Shown here piece after piece: positions 8,739 to 17,936 of a stretch of 64,000 nucleotides of DNA. The notes below the pieces were generated by a model. The model had not been told where the DNA came from, did no database searches, and saw only the letters and a program-made list of their open reading frames with translations. Position 1 is the stretch's first letter, and each line of letters starts with the position of its first letter. This DNA comes from Prevotella sp. UBA4330 (lineage in GTDB: Bacteria; Bacteroidota; Bacteroidia; Bacteroidales; Bacteroidaceae), in the NCBI GenBank assembly GCA_002394385.1, contig DGTS01000038.1:163796-227795 (forward strand). The letters run 5' to 3'. The translations under genes were made by a program, and so were the position numbers.

Positions 8739-8868
8739 ATAAATCGCTAAAAAAACTGGCGGCACCGACCACCGTCGATGCCGCCTTCAGAATCAAAAGA
8801 GAAATCTAACCTAATCATAATCAATCATCAGTCATCATTTAGTTTGTTGTGCTTATGCTGGTATGTTT

Positions 8869-9639
8869 TTATTTGCGAGTTCCGAAATGACCGCCACCAG
8901 AGTTACCAGCCCTGCTCGATGTAGAGCGCGGAGAGGTGGTAGTGGATGGCTGGCGCCTTGGATTTCCCTGGCCAGCATTGCCGTTGCTGCGGTTGTTGCT
9001 GCCGGTGTTGCGCCATGTAGAGCCACCGCTCTGATGGTTGTTGTTATGGGTTGTTGTCGTTTGATTTCCTGTCCACGGCTTGTTATGGCCAGAGGTAGCA
9101 GGCTTATTGTTCGTCCTTGGCGGAACGTAACCTGAGTGGTTCCTGTTCCCCGAGTGCTGACGAATGTTCTTAGAGTAGTAGTACGAGCGTGTCTGGTAGT
9201 AGCTTTGGTTGTTATTGTGGCGCCAGCTGTGGCCTCCGCGATAGCTTCCGTATGCCACCGGACGTGCGTAGTACATGTGGTAGCGGTTGGTATAGTGGGT
9301 GTAGATAGTGAAGTTCCACCCAGAATTCCAGTTGACCGGACGATAGAAATAGTCTCTTGCAATCATGCGCTCGTACTGAGCCACGGTGAGCACATATTTC
9401 AAATCGCTGTCACGACGCTGCCATGCTATTCCGTAAAGGTCGGTCTGCCCAACCAGAGAATAGAAGTAGTCGAAGTTTATTTCGTACACAACCTCATACT
9501 GATCGTTTGAGAGTGCGAGTTCATATGCCATCTTATCGGTGAGGAAGAGAGCCTCTGTCCTTGCCTGATTGTATGTCATTGCCTGTGCTGGGAATGTCAT
9601 CCCGATCATTGCAACCAGCGTGAGTAACATCTTCTTCAT
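8869..9639 (-). CDS. Secreted protein with N/S/T/G-rich tail, function unknown
   Basis: A 256-residue protein. The signal peptide is MKKMLLTLVAMIGMTFPAQA. Residues 22-110 form a conserved-looking helical domain (YNQARTEALFLTDKMAYEL, NDQYEVVYEINFDY, a DSDLKYVLT stretch). The remaining 140 residues are low complexity: tyrosine/asparagine-rich, then glutamine, serine, threonine and glycine, ending GGGHFGTRK. The layout matches a Bacteroidales family of exported proteins I cannot name. The tail could be surface-exposed or bind nucleic acid or polysaccharide. It is a single gene with its own promoter at 9686-9717. Confidence 0.7.
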   Translation of the reverse strand: MKKMLLTLVAMIGMTFPAQAMTYNQARTEALFLTDKMAYELALSNDQYEVVYEINFDYFYSLVGQTDLYGIAWQRRDSDLKYVLTVAQYERMIARDYFYRPVNWNSGWNFTIYTHYTNRYHMYYARPVAYGSYRGGHSWRHNNNQSYYQTRSYYYSKNIRQHSGNRNHSGYVPPRTNNKPATSGHNKPWTGNQTTTTHNNNHQSGGSTWRNTGSNNRSNGNAGQGNPRRQPSTTTSPRSTSSRAGNSGGGHFGTRK

Positions 9640-9685
9640 AATCGTTTCCGTTTAAATGTTATACATTCGGTTCCTTTTTCTGATG

Positions 9686-9717
9686 CAAAGATAGAGAAAG
9701 AGTTTAACATCCGCAAT
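9686..9717 (-). promoter_or_regulatory. Promoter of the secreted N/S/T-rich protein
   Basis: On the minus strand: ATTG (one mismatch to TTTG) at 9717-9714, 20 nt, TATCTTTG at 9693-9686, about 45 nt before the start codon. Confidence 0.6.
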
Positions 9718-9833
9718 AGGAAAGTTCCTAATTCGGAAGGGGATTTTCCCTATTCTTGAAGGTGCTTTGCCCCCGGTTTCTATATTAACTAGAATGACCA
9801 GAATGTCTAGGTGTTATCTCTCGGCTTCCAAGT

Positions 9834-9966
9834 GATGGCTTTTGAGGGTGCAAAAGATGGCTTTTGAGAGTGCGAAAGGTATACAACTGAGGGTGCGAAA
9901 GATATACAACTGAGAAGTGAAAGGTATACAATTGGGACACGAAAGACGTGCTTCGGGGTTATCAAA
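9834..9966. repeat. 22-nt periodic array (six degenerate units) upstream of leuS
   Basis: Six units of 22 nt (one of 23), each ending in (C/G)(A/G)AAA: gatggcttttgagggtgc-aaaa, gatggcttttgagagtgc-gaaa, three GGTATACAACTG-type units and gacgtgcttcgggg-ttatcaaa. A period of 22 is two DNA turns. Units with the same AAAGGTATAC core recur at 54620-54707. It fills most of the 9718-10012 gap; nothing else is visible there. Confidence 0.65.
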
Positions 9967-10012
9967 GGTGTGGAGTGGGGGAGCGGCTGGGGAAAATTAA
10001 GAATGAAAATCT

Positions 10013-10043
10013 TTTGTTATTCCCCTAATTTGCAGTATCTTTG
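10013..10043 (+). promoter_or_regulatory. Promoter of leuS
   Basis: TTTG at 10013-10016, 19 nt, TATCTTTG at 10036-10043. It leaves a leader of about 42 nt before ATG 10092. Confidence 0.8.
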
Positions 10044-10091
10044 CACCCGTAAGTATAGAGTTTCAAATATTTAAAACCATACAAGTAAAGA

Positions 10092-12965
10092 ATGGAATAC
10101 GATTTCAGAGCCATTGAAAAGAAATGGCATCAGCGTTGGGTTGAGCAGAAAACCTACCGCGTAGTGGAAGACAAGGAGAAGAAGAAGTTCTATGTGCTCA
10201 ACATGTTTCCTTACCCCTCAGGGGCCGGATTGCACGTTGGTCACCCTTTAGGATATATTGCCAGCGACATCTACGCTCGCTTCAAGAGACTTCAGGGATT
10301 TAATGTGCTGAACCCGATGGGCTATGATGCCTACGGACTTCCTGCCGAGCAGTATGCCATACAGACAGGACAGCACCCCGCAATAACCACAGAGGCGAAC
10401 ATCAACCGTTACCGTGAGCAGCTCGACAAGATTGGGTTCTGCTTCGACTGGGAACGTGAAGTGCGCACATGTGAGCCCATCTATTACAAGTGGACACAAT
10501 GGGCGTTCCAGAAGATGTTCAACTCTTTCTATGGAAGCCCCCTCCCTACCTCCCCCGATAGGGGAGGAGTTGACGCCAAGGCACGTCCCGTCAGCGAACT
10601 CGTTGCATACTTCGAGCAGTATGGTTCGCAAGGACTGGAGGACTATAACGTGGCTATGAGCGATTCCATAGAGTTCACCGCCGACGAGTGGAACTCGTGG
10701 GACGAGAAGCGCCAGCAGGAAGTCCTGATGAACTACCGTATTGCTTATCTGGGCGAGACTATGGTCAACTGGTGCGCAGGTCTTGGCACCGTGCTTGCCA
10801 ACGACGAAGTTGTCGATGGCGTAAGCGTGCGTGGCGGCTATCCCGTTGTTCAGAAGAAGATGCGCCAGTGGTGTCTTCGCGTGTCGGCATACGCCCAGCG
10901 TCTGCTCGACGGACTTGACACCATCGACTGGACAGAGTCGCTGAAGGAGACACAGAAGAACTGGATTGGACGTAGCGAAGGAACTGAAGTGGAGTTTAAG
11001 GTGGCAGACAGCGACAAGTCGTTCACTATCTTCACCACCCGTGCCGACACGATGTTCGGCGTCACCTTCATGGTTCTTGCGCCTGAGAGCGAACTCGTTG
11101 CCCAGCTGACTACCGACGAGCAGAAGAAGGAAGTGGAAGAGTACATCGCCTATGTAAAGAAACGTACCGAGCGCGACCGTATCTCCGACAAGAAGATAAC
11201 GGGAGTTTTCTCTGGCTCATACGCCATCAACCCCTTCACCGACGAGAAGATTCCTATCTGGATTTCCGAATATGTGCTCGCAGGATACGGTACAGGTGCC
11301 ATTATGGCTGTGCCTGCCCACGACTCTCGCGACTATGCTTTCGCACGCCATTTCAACCTTCCTATCATCCCGCTTATTGAGGGGGCTGACGTGTCGGAGG
11401 AAAGTTATGACGCGAAGGAAGGCATCGTTTGCAACTCTGAGTCGAAGAAGTTCTCGCTCAACGGACTTACCGTTAAGGAGGCCATTGCTGCCACAAAGAA
11501 ATATGTTACCGAGCATCAGCTGGGACGAGTGAAGGTGAACTTCCGCCTGCGCGACGCCATCTTCTCGCGTCAGAGATACTGGGGCGAGCCGTTCCCGGTA
11601 TATTACAAGGACAACATGCCATACATGATACCGGAGGAATGTTTGCCTCTGGAACTGCCAGAGGTGGACAAATACAAGCCCACCGAGGACGGACAGCCAC
11701 CATTGGGACACGCTAAACGCTGGGCATGGGACACCAAAACGTGTTCTGTTGTCGATGTAGCAAGCATCGACAACGTGACAGTTTTCCCGCTCGAACTTAA
11801 CACTATGCCGGGCTTTGCGGGCTCAAGCGCATACTATCTGCGCTATATGGACCCGAAGAACGAGCAGGCTTTGGTGAGCCAGGAAGCCGACAACTACTGG
11901 CAGAATGTTGACCTCTACGTGGGTGGAACGGAACATGCCACAGGCCACTTGATATACTCTCGCTTCTGGAACAAGTTCCTCTTCGACCTCGGAGTGTCGT
12001 GCAAGGAAGAGCCATTCCAGAAACTTGTGAATCAGGGAATGATTCAGGGACGCTCCAACTTCGTATATCGCGACAACGAGGCAAGCAACTCTAAGGGCCA
12101 CCCCGTGTTCGTTTCGCTCGGCCTGAAGGGACAATATGCCGACGTAACTCCTATTCATGTGGACGTGAACATCGTGAGCAACGACGTTCTGGACATTGAT
12201 GCCTTCAAGGCGTGGCGCCCCGAATACAACGATGCCGAGTTCGTTCTGGAGGATGGAAAATATGTTTGTGGATGGGCAATAGAGAAGATGTCGAAGTCGA
12301 TGTTTAATGTTGTGAACCCCGACATGATAGTAGAGAAGTACGGAGCCGACACTCTTCGCCTCTACGAAATGTTCCTCGGACCTGTCGAGCAGTCAAAACC
12401 TTGGGACACAAACGGCATCGACGGTTGCCACCGTTTCCTGAAGAAGTTCTGGAATCTCTTTGACAACGCACTCTCAAAGGAGACTTCCGAGCCAGCAAGC
12501 AACGACTCGCTGAAGAGCCTGCACAAACTGATAAAGAAGGTTTCGCAGGACATTCCGCTCTTCTCTTACAACACCAGCATCTCGGCCTTCATGATATGCG
12601 TCAACGAACTGTCACAACAGAAGTGCACAGACCGCAACGTCCTGAAGACACTTGCTGTGCTCATAGCGCCTTTCGCACCGCATATCGCAGAGGAACTGTG
12701 GGAGCGTCTGGGACAAGAGGGCAGCGTTTGCGACGCCGAGTGGCCAGCATGGGACGAGCAGTATCTCGTGGAGAGCACCGTCACTATGGGTGTTGCCTTC
12801 AACGGAAAGCGCCGCTTCGAGATGCAGTTTGCAGCCGATGCCGACAACAAAACGGTGGAAGAGGCAGTGATGAACGATGAACGCACGCCGAAATACATCG
12901 ACGGCAAGCAAATCGTCAAGGTGATTATCATTCCTAAGAGAATGGTGAACGTGGTGCTGAAGTAA
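10092..12965 (+). CDS. leuS: Leucyl-tRNA synthetase
   Basis: A 957-residue class Ia synthetase that charges tRNA-Leu. The HIGH-type motif is in PYPSGAGLHVGHPLGY (about 40-55). The CP1 editing domain follows (FTIFTTRADTMFGVTFM near 313-329, GYGTGAIMAVPAHDSRD near 395-411). The KMSKS loop is exact near 732-736, and the anticodon-binding domain closes the protein. Residues 148-161 (GSPLPTSPDRGGVD) are encoded by a G/C hairpin repeat at 10537-10575 that matches intergenic repeats elsewhere in the window, so the repeat has entered the gene in frame without breaking it. The site lies after the KWTQWAFQKMF helix, in a stretch that is variable between species. Confidence 0.97.
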   Translation: MEYDFRAIEKKWHQRWVEQKTYRVVEDKEKKKFYVLNMFPYPSGAGLHVGHPLGYIASDIYARFKRLQGFNVLNPMGYDAYGLPAEQYAIQTGQHPAITTEANINRYREQLDKIGFCFDWEREVRTCEPIYYKWTQWAFQKMFNSFYGSPLPTSPDRGGVDAKARPVSELVAYFEQYGSQGLEDYNVAMSDSIEFTADEWNSWDEKRQQEVLMNYRIAYLGETMVNWCAGLGTVLANDEVVDGVSVRGGYPVVQKKMRQWCLRVSAYAQRLLDGLDTIDWTESLKETQKNWIGRSEGTEVEFKVADSDKSFTIFTTRADTMFGVTFMVLAPESELVAQLTTDEQKKEVEEYIAYVKKRTERDRISDKKITGVFSGSYAINPFTDEKIPIWISEYVLAGYGTGAIMAVPAHDSRDYAFARHFNLPIIPLIEGADVSEESYDAKEGIVCNSESKKFSLNGLTVKEAIAATKKYVTEHQLGRVKVNFRLRDAIFSRQRYWGEPFPVYYKDNMPYMIPEECLPLELPEVDKYKPTEDGQPPLGHAKRWAWDTKTCSVVDVASIDNVTVFPLELNTMPGFAGSSAYYLRYMDPKNEQALVSQEADNYWQNVDLYVGGTEHATGHLIYSRFWNKFLFDLGVSCKEEPFQKLVNQGMIQGRSNFVYRDNEASNSKGHPVFVSLGLKGQYADVTPIHVDVNIVSNDVLDIDAFKAWRPEYNDAEFVLEDGKYVCGWAIEKMSKSMFNVVNPDMIVEKYGADTLRLYEMFLGPVEQSKPWDTNGIDGCHRFLKKFWNLFDNALSKETSEPASNDSLKSLHKLIKKVSQDIPLFSYNTSISAFMICVNELSQQKCTDRNVLKTLAVLIAPFAPHIAEELWERLGQEGSVCDAEWPAWDEQYLVESTVTMGVAFNGKRRFEMQFAADADNKTVEEAVMNDERTPKYIDGKQIVKVIIIPKRMVNVVLK
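10537..10575. repeat. G/C hairpin repeat embedded in frame in leuS
   Basis: GCCCCCTCCCTACCTCCCC, then CGATA, then GGGGAG: the stem CTCCCC/GGGGAG lies next to a GTAGGGAGGGG-type run on the opposite strand. This is the same module as in the MITE-like elements at 180-403 and 63787-64000 and in the gene at 52610. Confidence 0.7.
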
Positions 12966-12982
12966 AGCACTCAATGATAATT

Positions 12983-13224
12983 AGGAGTGCAGGAGTATAG
13001 AAGTGCAGTAGTACAGGAGTTAATAGGAAAGCAGTAAGCAGCAACCAAAGCATTCGTCTGAACTCCTGCACTCCTAAACTCCAGAACTCCTTGGCAAGCA
13101 GTAAGCAGCGACCAAGCATTCGTCTGAACTCCTGAACTCCTGCACTCCAGAACTCCTTGGAAAGCAGTAAGCAGCAATCGAGCATTCGTCTGAACTCCTG
13201 CACTCCTAAACTCCTGAACTCCTT
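12983..13224. repeat. Three 66-67-bp direct repeats: conserved 34-nt core plus four octamers
   Basis: Five octamers (aggagtgc, aggagtat, agaagtgc, agtagtac, aggagtta) at 12983-13022 precede three cores (13026-13060, 13093-13126, 13159-13192). The cores share AAGCAGTAAGCAGC and GCATTCGTCTG. Each is followed by exactly 32 nt made of four (A/C)ACTCCnn octamers, the inverse of the leading ones. The block fills the leuS-yitT gap. Confidence 0.85.
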
Positions 13225-13247
13225 AAAACCCTCTAATACTCCTTAAA

Positions 13248-14234
13248 ATGACTATGAATAAAACCATAATAAGAAACGAACTGAAGGATTACGTAGGAAT
13301 AACCCTTGCACTCGTGCTTTATGCCTTCGGCTTCACGTTCTTTCTTATGCCCTACGAGATAGTGACGGGCGGTGTGGCAGGTATCGCCGCCATCGTCTAT
13401 TATGCCACTTCGTTCCCCAACTCATATACTTACTTCCTCATCAATGCGACGCTTCTGGTGGTCGCTTTGAAGATTCTGGGAATGAAATTCCTTATGAAAA
13501 CCATCTATGCCACACTGATGCTGTCGTTCCTCCTGTGGCTGATGAAAGAGGTGGCACCGGTAGATGAGGCGGGCAACATGATAAAGATACTGGGCGAGGG
13601 ACAAGACTTCATGTCGCTGCTCATTGGCTGTTTGATGACGGGAACTGCTCTCGGACTCACCTTCCTCTATAACGGCAGCACGGGAGGTACCGACATCATC
13701 GCCGCATCTATCAATAAATATCACGACTTCTCGTTAGGAACGATACTGCTTTTTGCCGACTTCATCATCATCGGCAGTTGTCTTTTCATACCGCAGTTCG
13801 GCACCTTCCTCGAGCGCATGACAATGGTGGTGTTCGGCTTCTGCACCATGATTATCGAGAACTTCATGCTCGACTACATCATGAACCGCCAGCGTCAGTC
13901 GGTGCAGTTCATGATTTTCTCTAAGAAATATCAGGATATTGCCAAGACGCTTGCATTGCAGACCGACCACACAATGACCATTCTCGACGGTCACGGATGG
14001 TACAGCGGCAAGGAGGTTAAGGTGATTGTGCTGCTCGCAAAGAAGAGTGAGAGCGTCACCATCTTCCGCATCGTGAAGATGATAGACCCCAATGCGTTCG
14101 TCAGCCAGAGTGCTGTCATCGGCGTCTTCGGCGAAGGTTTCGACAAGATTAAGGTGAAAGTGAAACGTGAACACATTGAGAAAGCGGGCATGATAATAGA
14201 TAATGAAAACATAGACTCTGATAAAGAACAATGA
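13248..14234 (+). CDS. YitT family membrane protein (DUF161 plus DUF2179)
   Basis: A 328-residue protein. The N-terminal 215 residues contain about six membrane segments with YitT features (GGVAGIAAIVYY near 42, YNGSTGGTDIIAA near 141, repeated G-rich loops). The C-terminal 90 residues are the soluble DUF2179 domain (HGWYSGKEVKVIVLLAKKSE, FVSQSAVIGVFGEGFD in order). The family is common in Bacteroidetes and Firmicutes; its function is not settled. ATG 13248 has a second in-frame ATG two codons later (13254). It overlaps rdgB by 4 nt (ATGA), so the two are translationally coupled. No clear promoter is seen in the repeat-filled upstream gap. Confidence 0.9.
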   Translation: MTMNKTIIRNELKDYVGITLALVLYAFGFTFFLMPYEIVTGGVAGIAAIVYYATSFPNSYTYFLINATLLVVALKILGMKFLMKTIYATLMLSFLLWLMKEVAPVDEAGNMIKILGEGQDFMSLLIGCLMTGTALGLTFLYNGSTGGTDIIAASINKYHDFSLGTILLFADFIIIGSCLFIPQFGTFLERMTMVVFGFCTMIIENFMLDYIMNRQRQSVQFMIFSKKYQDIAKTLALQTDHTMTILDGHGWYSGKEVKVIVLLAKKSESVTIFRIVKMIDPNAFVSQSAVIGVFGEGFDKIKVKVKREHIEKAGMIIDNENIDSDKEQ

Positions 14235-14833
14235 AAATAGTATTTGCCACAAACAACAAGAACAAACTCTCTGAGATAAGGGAGATACTGGGCAGCGGCT
14301 TCGAGGTGATGTCGCTTGCCGAGATTGGGTGCCACGAGGACATTCCGGAGACTGGCGAGACACTGCTCGACAACGCCATCCAGAAGGCGCGTTATGTCTT
14401 CGAGAAGTACGGTTACGACTGTTTCGCAGACGACACAGGCCTTGAGGTGGATGCTCTTGGCGGCGAACCGGGCGTTCATAGCGCACGTTACGCCGAGGGA
14501 ACCGACCACAACAGCAACGCCAACATGGACAAACTGCTCGGCAAACTGGGTGATGAAACACATCGTTCGGCACGTTTCCGTACCGTAATAGCATTGCTTC
14601 AAAAGCAACAGAGCGGCGAAAGCGCAGGCGAAGGTTCTGTTCTTCATATCTTCGAAGGTAAGGTGGAAGGCAGCATTATCAAAGAAAAGCGCGGTGCAGA
14701 GGGTTTCGGTTACGACCCCATCTTTATGCCCGAAGGCTACGACAAGACGTTTGCCGAACTCGGTCTTGACATCAAGAACCAGATATCTCATCGTGCCCGC
14801 GCGGTGAAAAAACTTGCTGACTATCTCTTATAA
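14231..14833 (+). CDS. rdgB: XTP/dITP diphosphatase (RdgB/HAM1 family)
   Basis: A 200-residue house-cleaning nucleotidase that hydrolyses ITP, dITP and XTP to monophosphates, keeping deaminated purines out of DNA and RNA. It has the signature FATNNKNKLSEI at the start, DDTGLEVDALGGEPGVHSARYA near 66-87, and the C-terminal GFGYDPIFMPEGYDKTFAEL and ISHRARA. Length is standard. The start overlaps the yitT stop (ATGA) and its own stop overlaps the next ATG (TAATG), so yitT, rdgB and the glycosyltransferase form a tight operon. Confidence 0.96.
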   Translation: MKIVFATNNKNKLSEIREILGSGFEVMSLAEIGCHEDIPETGETLLDNAIQKARYVFEKYGYDCFADDTGLEVDALGGEPGVHSARYAEGTDHNSNANMDKLLGKLGDETHRSARFRTVIALLQKQQSGESAGEGSVLHIFEGKVEGSIIKEKRGAEGFGYDPIFMPEGYDKTFAELGLDIKNQISHRARAVKKLADYLL

Positions 14834-15717
14834 TGACCGACTCTCTCTCCGTACTGATACCCGTTTTCAACTGCAGTTGTCGCGACTTGGTTGATGCTTT
14901 GCACGAGCAATTGTGCAAAGAGGACATCAAGTGGGAGATTATTGTTGCCGACGACGGCTCTGACGACGAGCAGACGAAAGCGGAAAACCGCGCCATTCGC
15001 TCGCTGGAAAACGTGCACCTTATAGAGAGAGAGGTAAATTCGGGGCGTGCGAAGATAAGGAATTTCCTTGCCGGCGAGGCGCTGTACGACCGTCTGTTGT
15101 TTCTCGACGGCGACAACAGTTTGCGCAACGAGCACTTCATAAGCAACTATCTCGCCCACGAAACACCCATAGTTTATGGCGGATACGACATTATTCACGA
15201 CGACAGTACGTTGCTTTCAAACCTCCGTTACCGCTATGAACTGAAGGCAGATGGCAACCACAACGCCGCAATACGCCAGCAAAAGCCCTACCAGGACTTC
15301 CATACCAGCAACTTCATGGTGGCAAAGGAGGTGATGACCCGCTTCCCCTTCGACGAGCGTTTCCGGCATTACGGCTACGAGGATGTGCTATGGGGCAAGA
15401 CGCTTCAGGGCAACGGCATCGCCATAAAGCACATCGACAACCCCGTGACGTTCACAGACTTCGAGACAAACGAGCACTTCGTGCACAAGACAGAGGAAGG
15501 ACTGCGCACGCTGCATCAGTTCGCCGACGACCTGCAAGGCTACTCCCCGCTGCTCGATTACGACCGAAAGATAAGGCTGCTGCACCTCACTCCGCTCTTC
15601 CGTCTCATGTATAAAATGCTTCATAAATCACTCTTACACAACCTCAAAGGCAATAATCCGAGCGTTTTTAAGTTTAATATATACAAACTTTTATATTTTG
15701 AAACGCTAAGAAATTAA
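14833..15717 (+). CDS. Family 2 glycosyltransferase
   Basis: A 294-residue GT-A fold enzyme. The N-terminus SVLIPVFNCS and the nucleotide-binding VADDGSDDEQT (near 38-48) are typical of GT2; the metal-binding site is LFLDGDNSL near 92-100. A downstream motif GYEDVLWGKTL (near 180-190) resembles the ED motif of polypeptide-GalNAc-transferase-like and chondroitin-polymerase-type domains. There is no membrane anchor except a hydrophobic stretch near the end. The acceptor is unknown; it sits in an operon with rdgB and is followed 31 nt later by the PorZ-like gene. Confidence 0.85.
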   Translation: MTDSLSVLIPVFNCSCRDLVDALHEQLCKEDIKWEIIVADDGSDDEQTKAENRAIRSLENVHLIEREVNSGRAKIRNFLAGEALYDRLLFLDGDNSLRNEHFISNYLAHETPIVYGGYDIIHDDSTLLSNLRYRYELKADGNHNAAIRQQKPYQDFHTSNFMVAKEVMTRFPFDERFRHYGYEDVLWGKTLQGNGIAIKHIDNPVTFTDFETNEHFVHKTEEGLRTLHQFADDLQGYSPLLDYDRKIRLLHLTPLFRLMYKMLHKSLLHNLKGNNPSVFKFNIYKLLYFETLRN

Positions 15718-15748
15718 TGGAGTTAACGGAGTTAAGAAGATAAGTAAC

Positions 15749-17881
15749 ATGAGGAAATACATATTAACTATCGTCATATCGTTGTTTGCGGCAGCAGCAA
15801 ATGCCGCAAGCATCGGACAATGGAACACCTATCTGGCATACAAGTCGATAACAGACATCGAGCCGTCGGGCGAGAAAGTCTTTGTGCTTGCAAGCACCAA
15901 CCTCTACTCGTACAACCCCAACGACCAGAGCATTGAGACTTACGACAAGGTGAACACACTCTCAGACACCGGCATCTCGTTTATTGCATGGTGCAAGGCG
16001 GCAAAGAAACTCGTCATCATATACAGCAACCAGAACATCGACCTAATGCAGAACGACGGCACGGTGGAGAACAACAGCGGTTTCTACAGCAAGTCGATGA
16101 CTGAGAACAAGACCGTTTACTGCCTCACAATAAGCGGGAAATATGCCTTCATTGGCACTGGCTTCGGCGTTATTAAGTTGGATGTGGCCAACAACGAGAT
16201 AAGCGCCACATACAATTTCGGCAAGAGAGTGAATAAGATTCAGGTCTCGGGAGGCATCATCTTCTGCAACACCAGCGACGGAAACATTCGCGGCGACATG
16301 AACGACAACCTGCTCGACCCAGCCAACTGGACATCACTCAAGAGCGGGGAGAACCCCACCTACACCGACGAAAACACCATAACGACAAGCAACAAGCAAG
16401 GATACAACGAACTGATTGCCTACGACCAGCAGAACAAATGCTACTGGAGCACGCAGCAGGACGGCCGACTGCAGTCGTGGAAAGAGGCTGACGACGGCAG
16501 CAGAACAGTCACCGCAAGCGGCATTCAGCCTGACGGACCATCGTATAACTACTTCACCACGATGCGCTTCTATGGCGACAAACTCTACTCCTGCGGCGGT
16601 AGTTTCACCCGTTGGGACGACAAGGCACGGCCTGGTTGCATACAAGTGTACGACGGCAACGAGTGGGTGAACTATGAAGACGACTTAGAAAAGAAGACAG
16701 GAGTAAGGTATGTTGACCTCATGGACTTTGACATCGACCCCACCTACACCGCCGGTGTGCGCCTCATGGCAGGCGGCAGAACGGGCATGTACGAGTTTAT
16801 CGACGGCAAATTCGTAAAGTTATACAACCCCGACAACTCTCCAATACAGTCGGTACACAGCATTCTTAAAAACACATACGTGCTCGTTTTCGGCGTGAAA
16901 TACGACAACTCGGGCAACCTGTGGCTGCTGAACGCTATGGTGCACGACAACTGTATCCTGAAATATGGTGCCGACGGGAAGTGGCAGACATTCAAGAAGG
17001 ACGAACTGCTGCAAAACAATGACATCACCCTTTCCTATCCCTCGCACCTCATGAAAGCCAGCGACGGGACTCTATGGTTCACCAACGACTACTGGGTGAA
17101 GCCAAGTTTCTATAGTTACGACACCGCCAACGACGCGCTCGTTGCATACAACATACCGTATAAGAACCAAGATGGAACAGAATACACAAGCAATGCTGTA
17201 GAGTGCATCATGGAGAGTAGGAACGGCGATATATGGATAGGAGGAAACGGAGGACCGGCATATCTGCCTAAGAGTCATATCGGCACAGACGACCAGTCGC
17301 TGGTTCAGCCAAAGGTGCCACGCAACGATGGCACCAACCTTGCTGACTATCTGCTGGGCGGAATCAACATTAACTGCATGGCAGAAGACGCTGCTGGCCG
17401 CAAGTGGTTTGGCACCTTCGACGACGGTGTTTACCTCATAGACAACGACAACACCACCGAACTGCAGCACTTCACCACCGAGAACAGCCCTCTCTTGGAC
17501 AATGAGATAGAGTCGATAGCCATCAACGACAAGACGGGAGAGGTGTTCTTCGGCACCAACCGCGGACTTTGCTCGTACATGGGTGATGCCTCTTCAGCCA
17601 ACGAGGAGATGACCACAGACAACGTATATGCATATCCCAACCCTGTGAAGCCCGACTTCAACGGCATGATAACCGTCGTGGGACTATCCATGAACGCTGA
17701 TGTCAAGATAACAACGAGCAACGGCGTACTCGTAAACCAGGGCCGCAGCAACGGCGGAATGTACACCTGGGACGGCTGCGACCTTAACGGCAAGCGCGTG
17801 GCTTCGGGCATCTACATGGTTCAAACAGCCACTGCCGACGGCGATGCAGGCACTGTTTGCAAGATTGCCATTGTGAGATGA
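15749..17881 (+). CDS. porZ: PorZ-like type IX secretion protein (two propellers plus C-terminal sorting-type domain)
   Basis: A 710-residue exported protein with signal peptide MRKYILTIVISLFAAAANA. The mature N-terminus (SIGQWNTYLAYKSITDI, with TYDKVNTLSDTGIS further on) matches the PorZ N-terminal propeller seen across Bacteroidales. A second propeller of two-component-regulator type follows (DIWIGGNGGPAYLP, KWFGTFDDGVYLI, EVFFGTNRGL). The last 80 residues (YAYPNPVKPDFNG ... GIYMVQTATADG) are the Ig-like C-terminal domain. In Porphyromonas gingivalis PorZ is a surface component of the attachment complex that delivers anionic LPS to the sortase PorU. Its presence implies a working type IX system elsewhere in the genome. 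It follows the glycosyltransferase by 31 nt. Confidence 0.78.
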   Translation: MRKYILTIVISLFAAAANAASIGQWNTYLAYKSITDIEPSGEKVFVLASTNLYSYNPNDQSIETYDKVNTLSDTGISFIAWCKAAKKLVIIYSNQNIDLMQNDGTVENNSGFYSKSMTENKTVYCLTISGKYAFIGTGFGVIKLDVANNEISATYNFGKRVNKIQVSGGIIFCNTSDGNIRGDMNDNLLDPANWTSLKSGENPTYTDENTITTSNKQGYNELIAYDQQNKCYWSTQQDGRLQSWKEADDGSRTVTASGIQPDGPSYNYFTTMRFYGDKLYSCGGSFTRWDDKARPGCIQVYDGNEWVNYEDDLEKKTGVRYVDLMDFDIDPTYTAGVRLMAGGRTGMYEFIDGKFVKLYNPDNSPIQSVHSILKNTYVLVFGVKYDNSGNLWLLNAMVHDNCILKYGADGKWQTFKKDELLQNNDITLSYPSHLMKASDGTLWFTNDYWVKPSFYSYDTANDALVAYNIPYKNQDGTEYTSNAVECIMESRNGDIWIGGNGGPAYLPKSHIGTDDQSLVQPKVPRNDGTNLADYLLGGININCMAEDAAGRKWFGTFDDGVYLIDNDNTTELQHFTTENSPLLDNEIESIAINDKTGEVFFGTNRGLCSYMGDASSANEEMTTDNVYAYPNPVKPDFNGMITVVGLSMNADVKITTSNGVLVNQGRSNGGMYTWDGCDLNGKRVASGIYMVQTATADGDAGTVCKIAIVR

Positions 17882-17936
17882 GTTTTTAAGTTTTTTAGTT
17901 GGGAGTTAAATAGTTCGCAAGTAGTTTGTTAAAAAG

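Noticed and set aside
13026..13224. Pattern like a small CRISPR array (34-nt repeats, 32-nt spacers)
   Set aside because: The spacers are all built from the same octamers and are not unique, and no cas genes are present. It is a nested tandem repeat.
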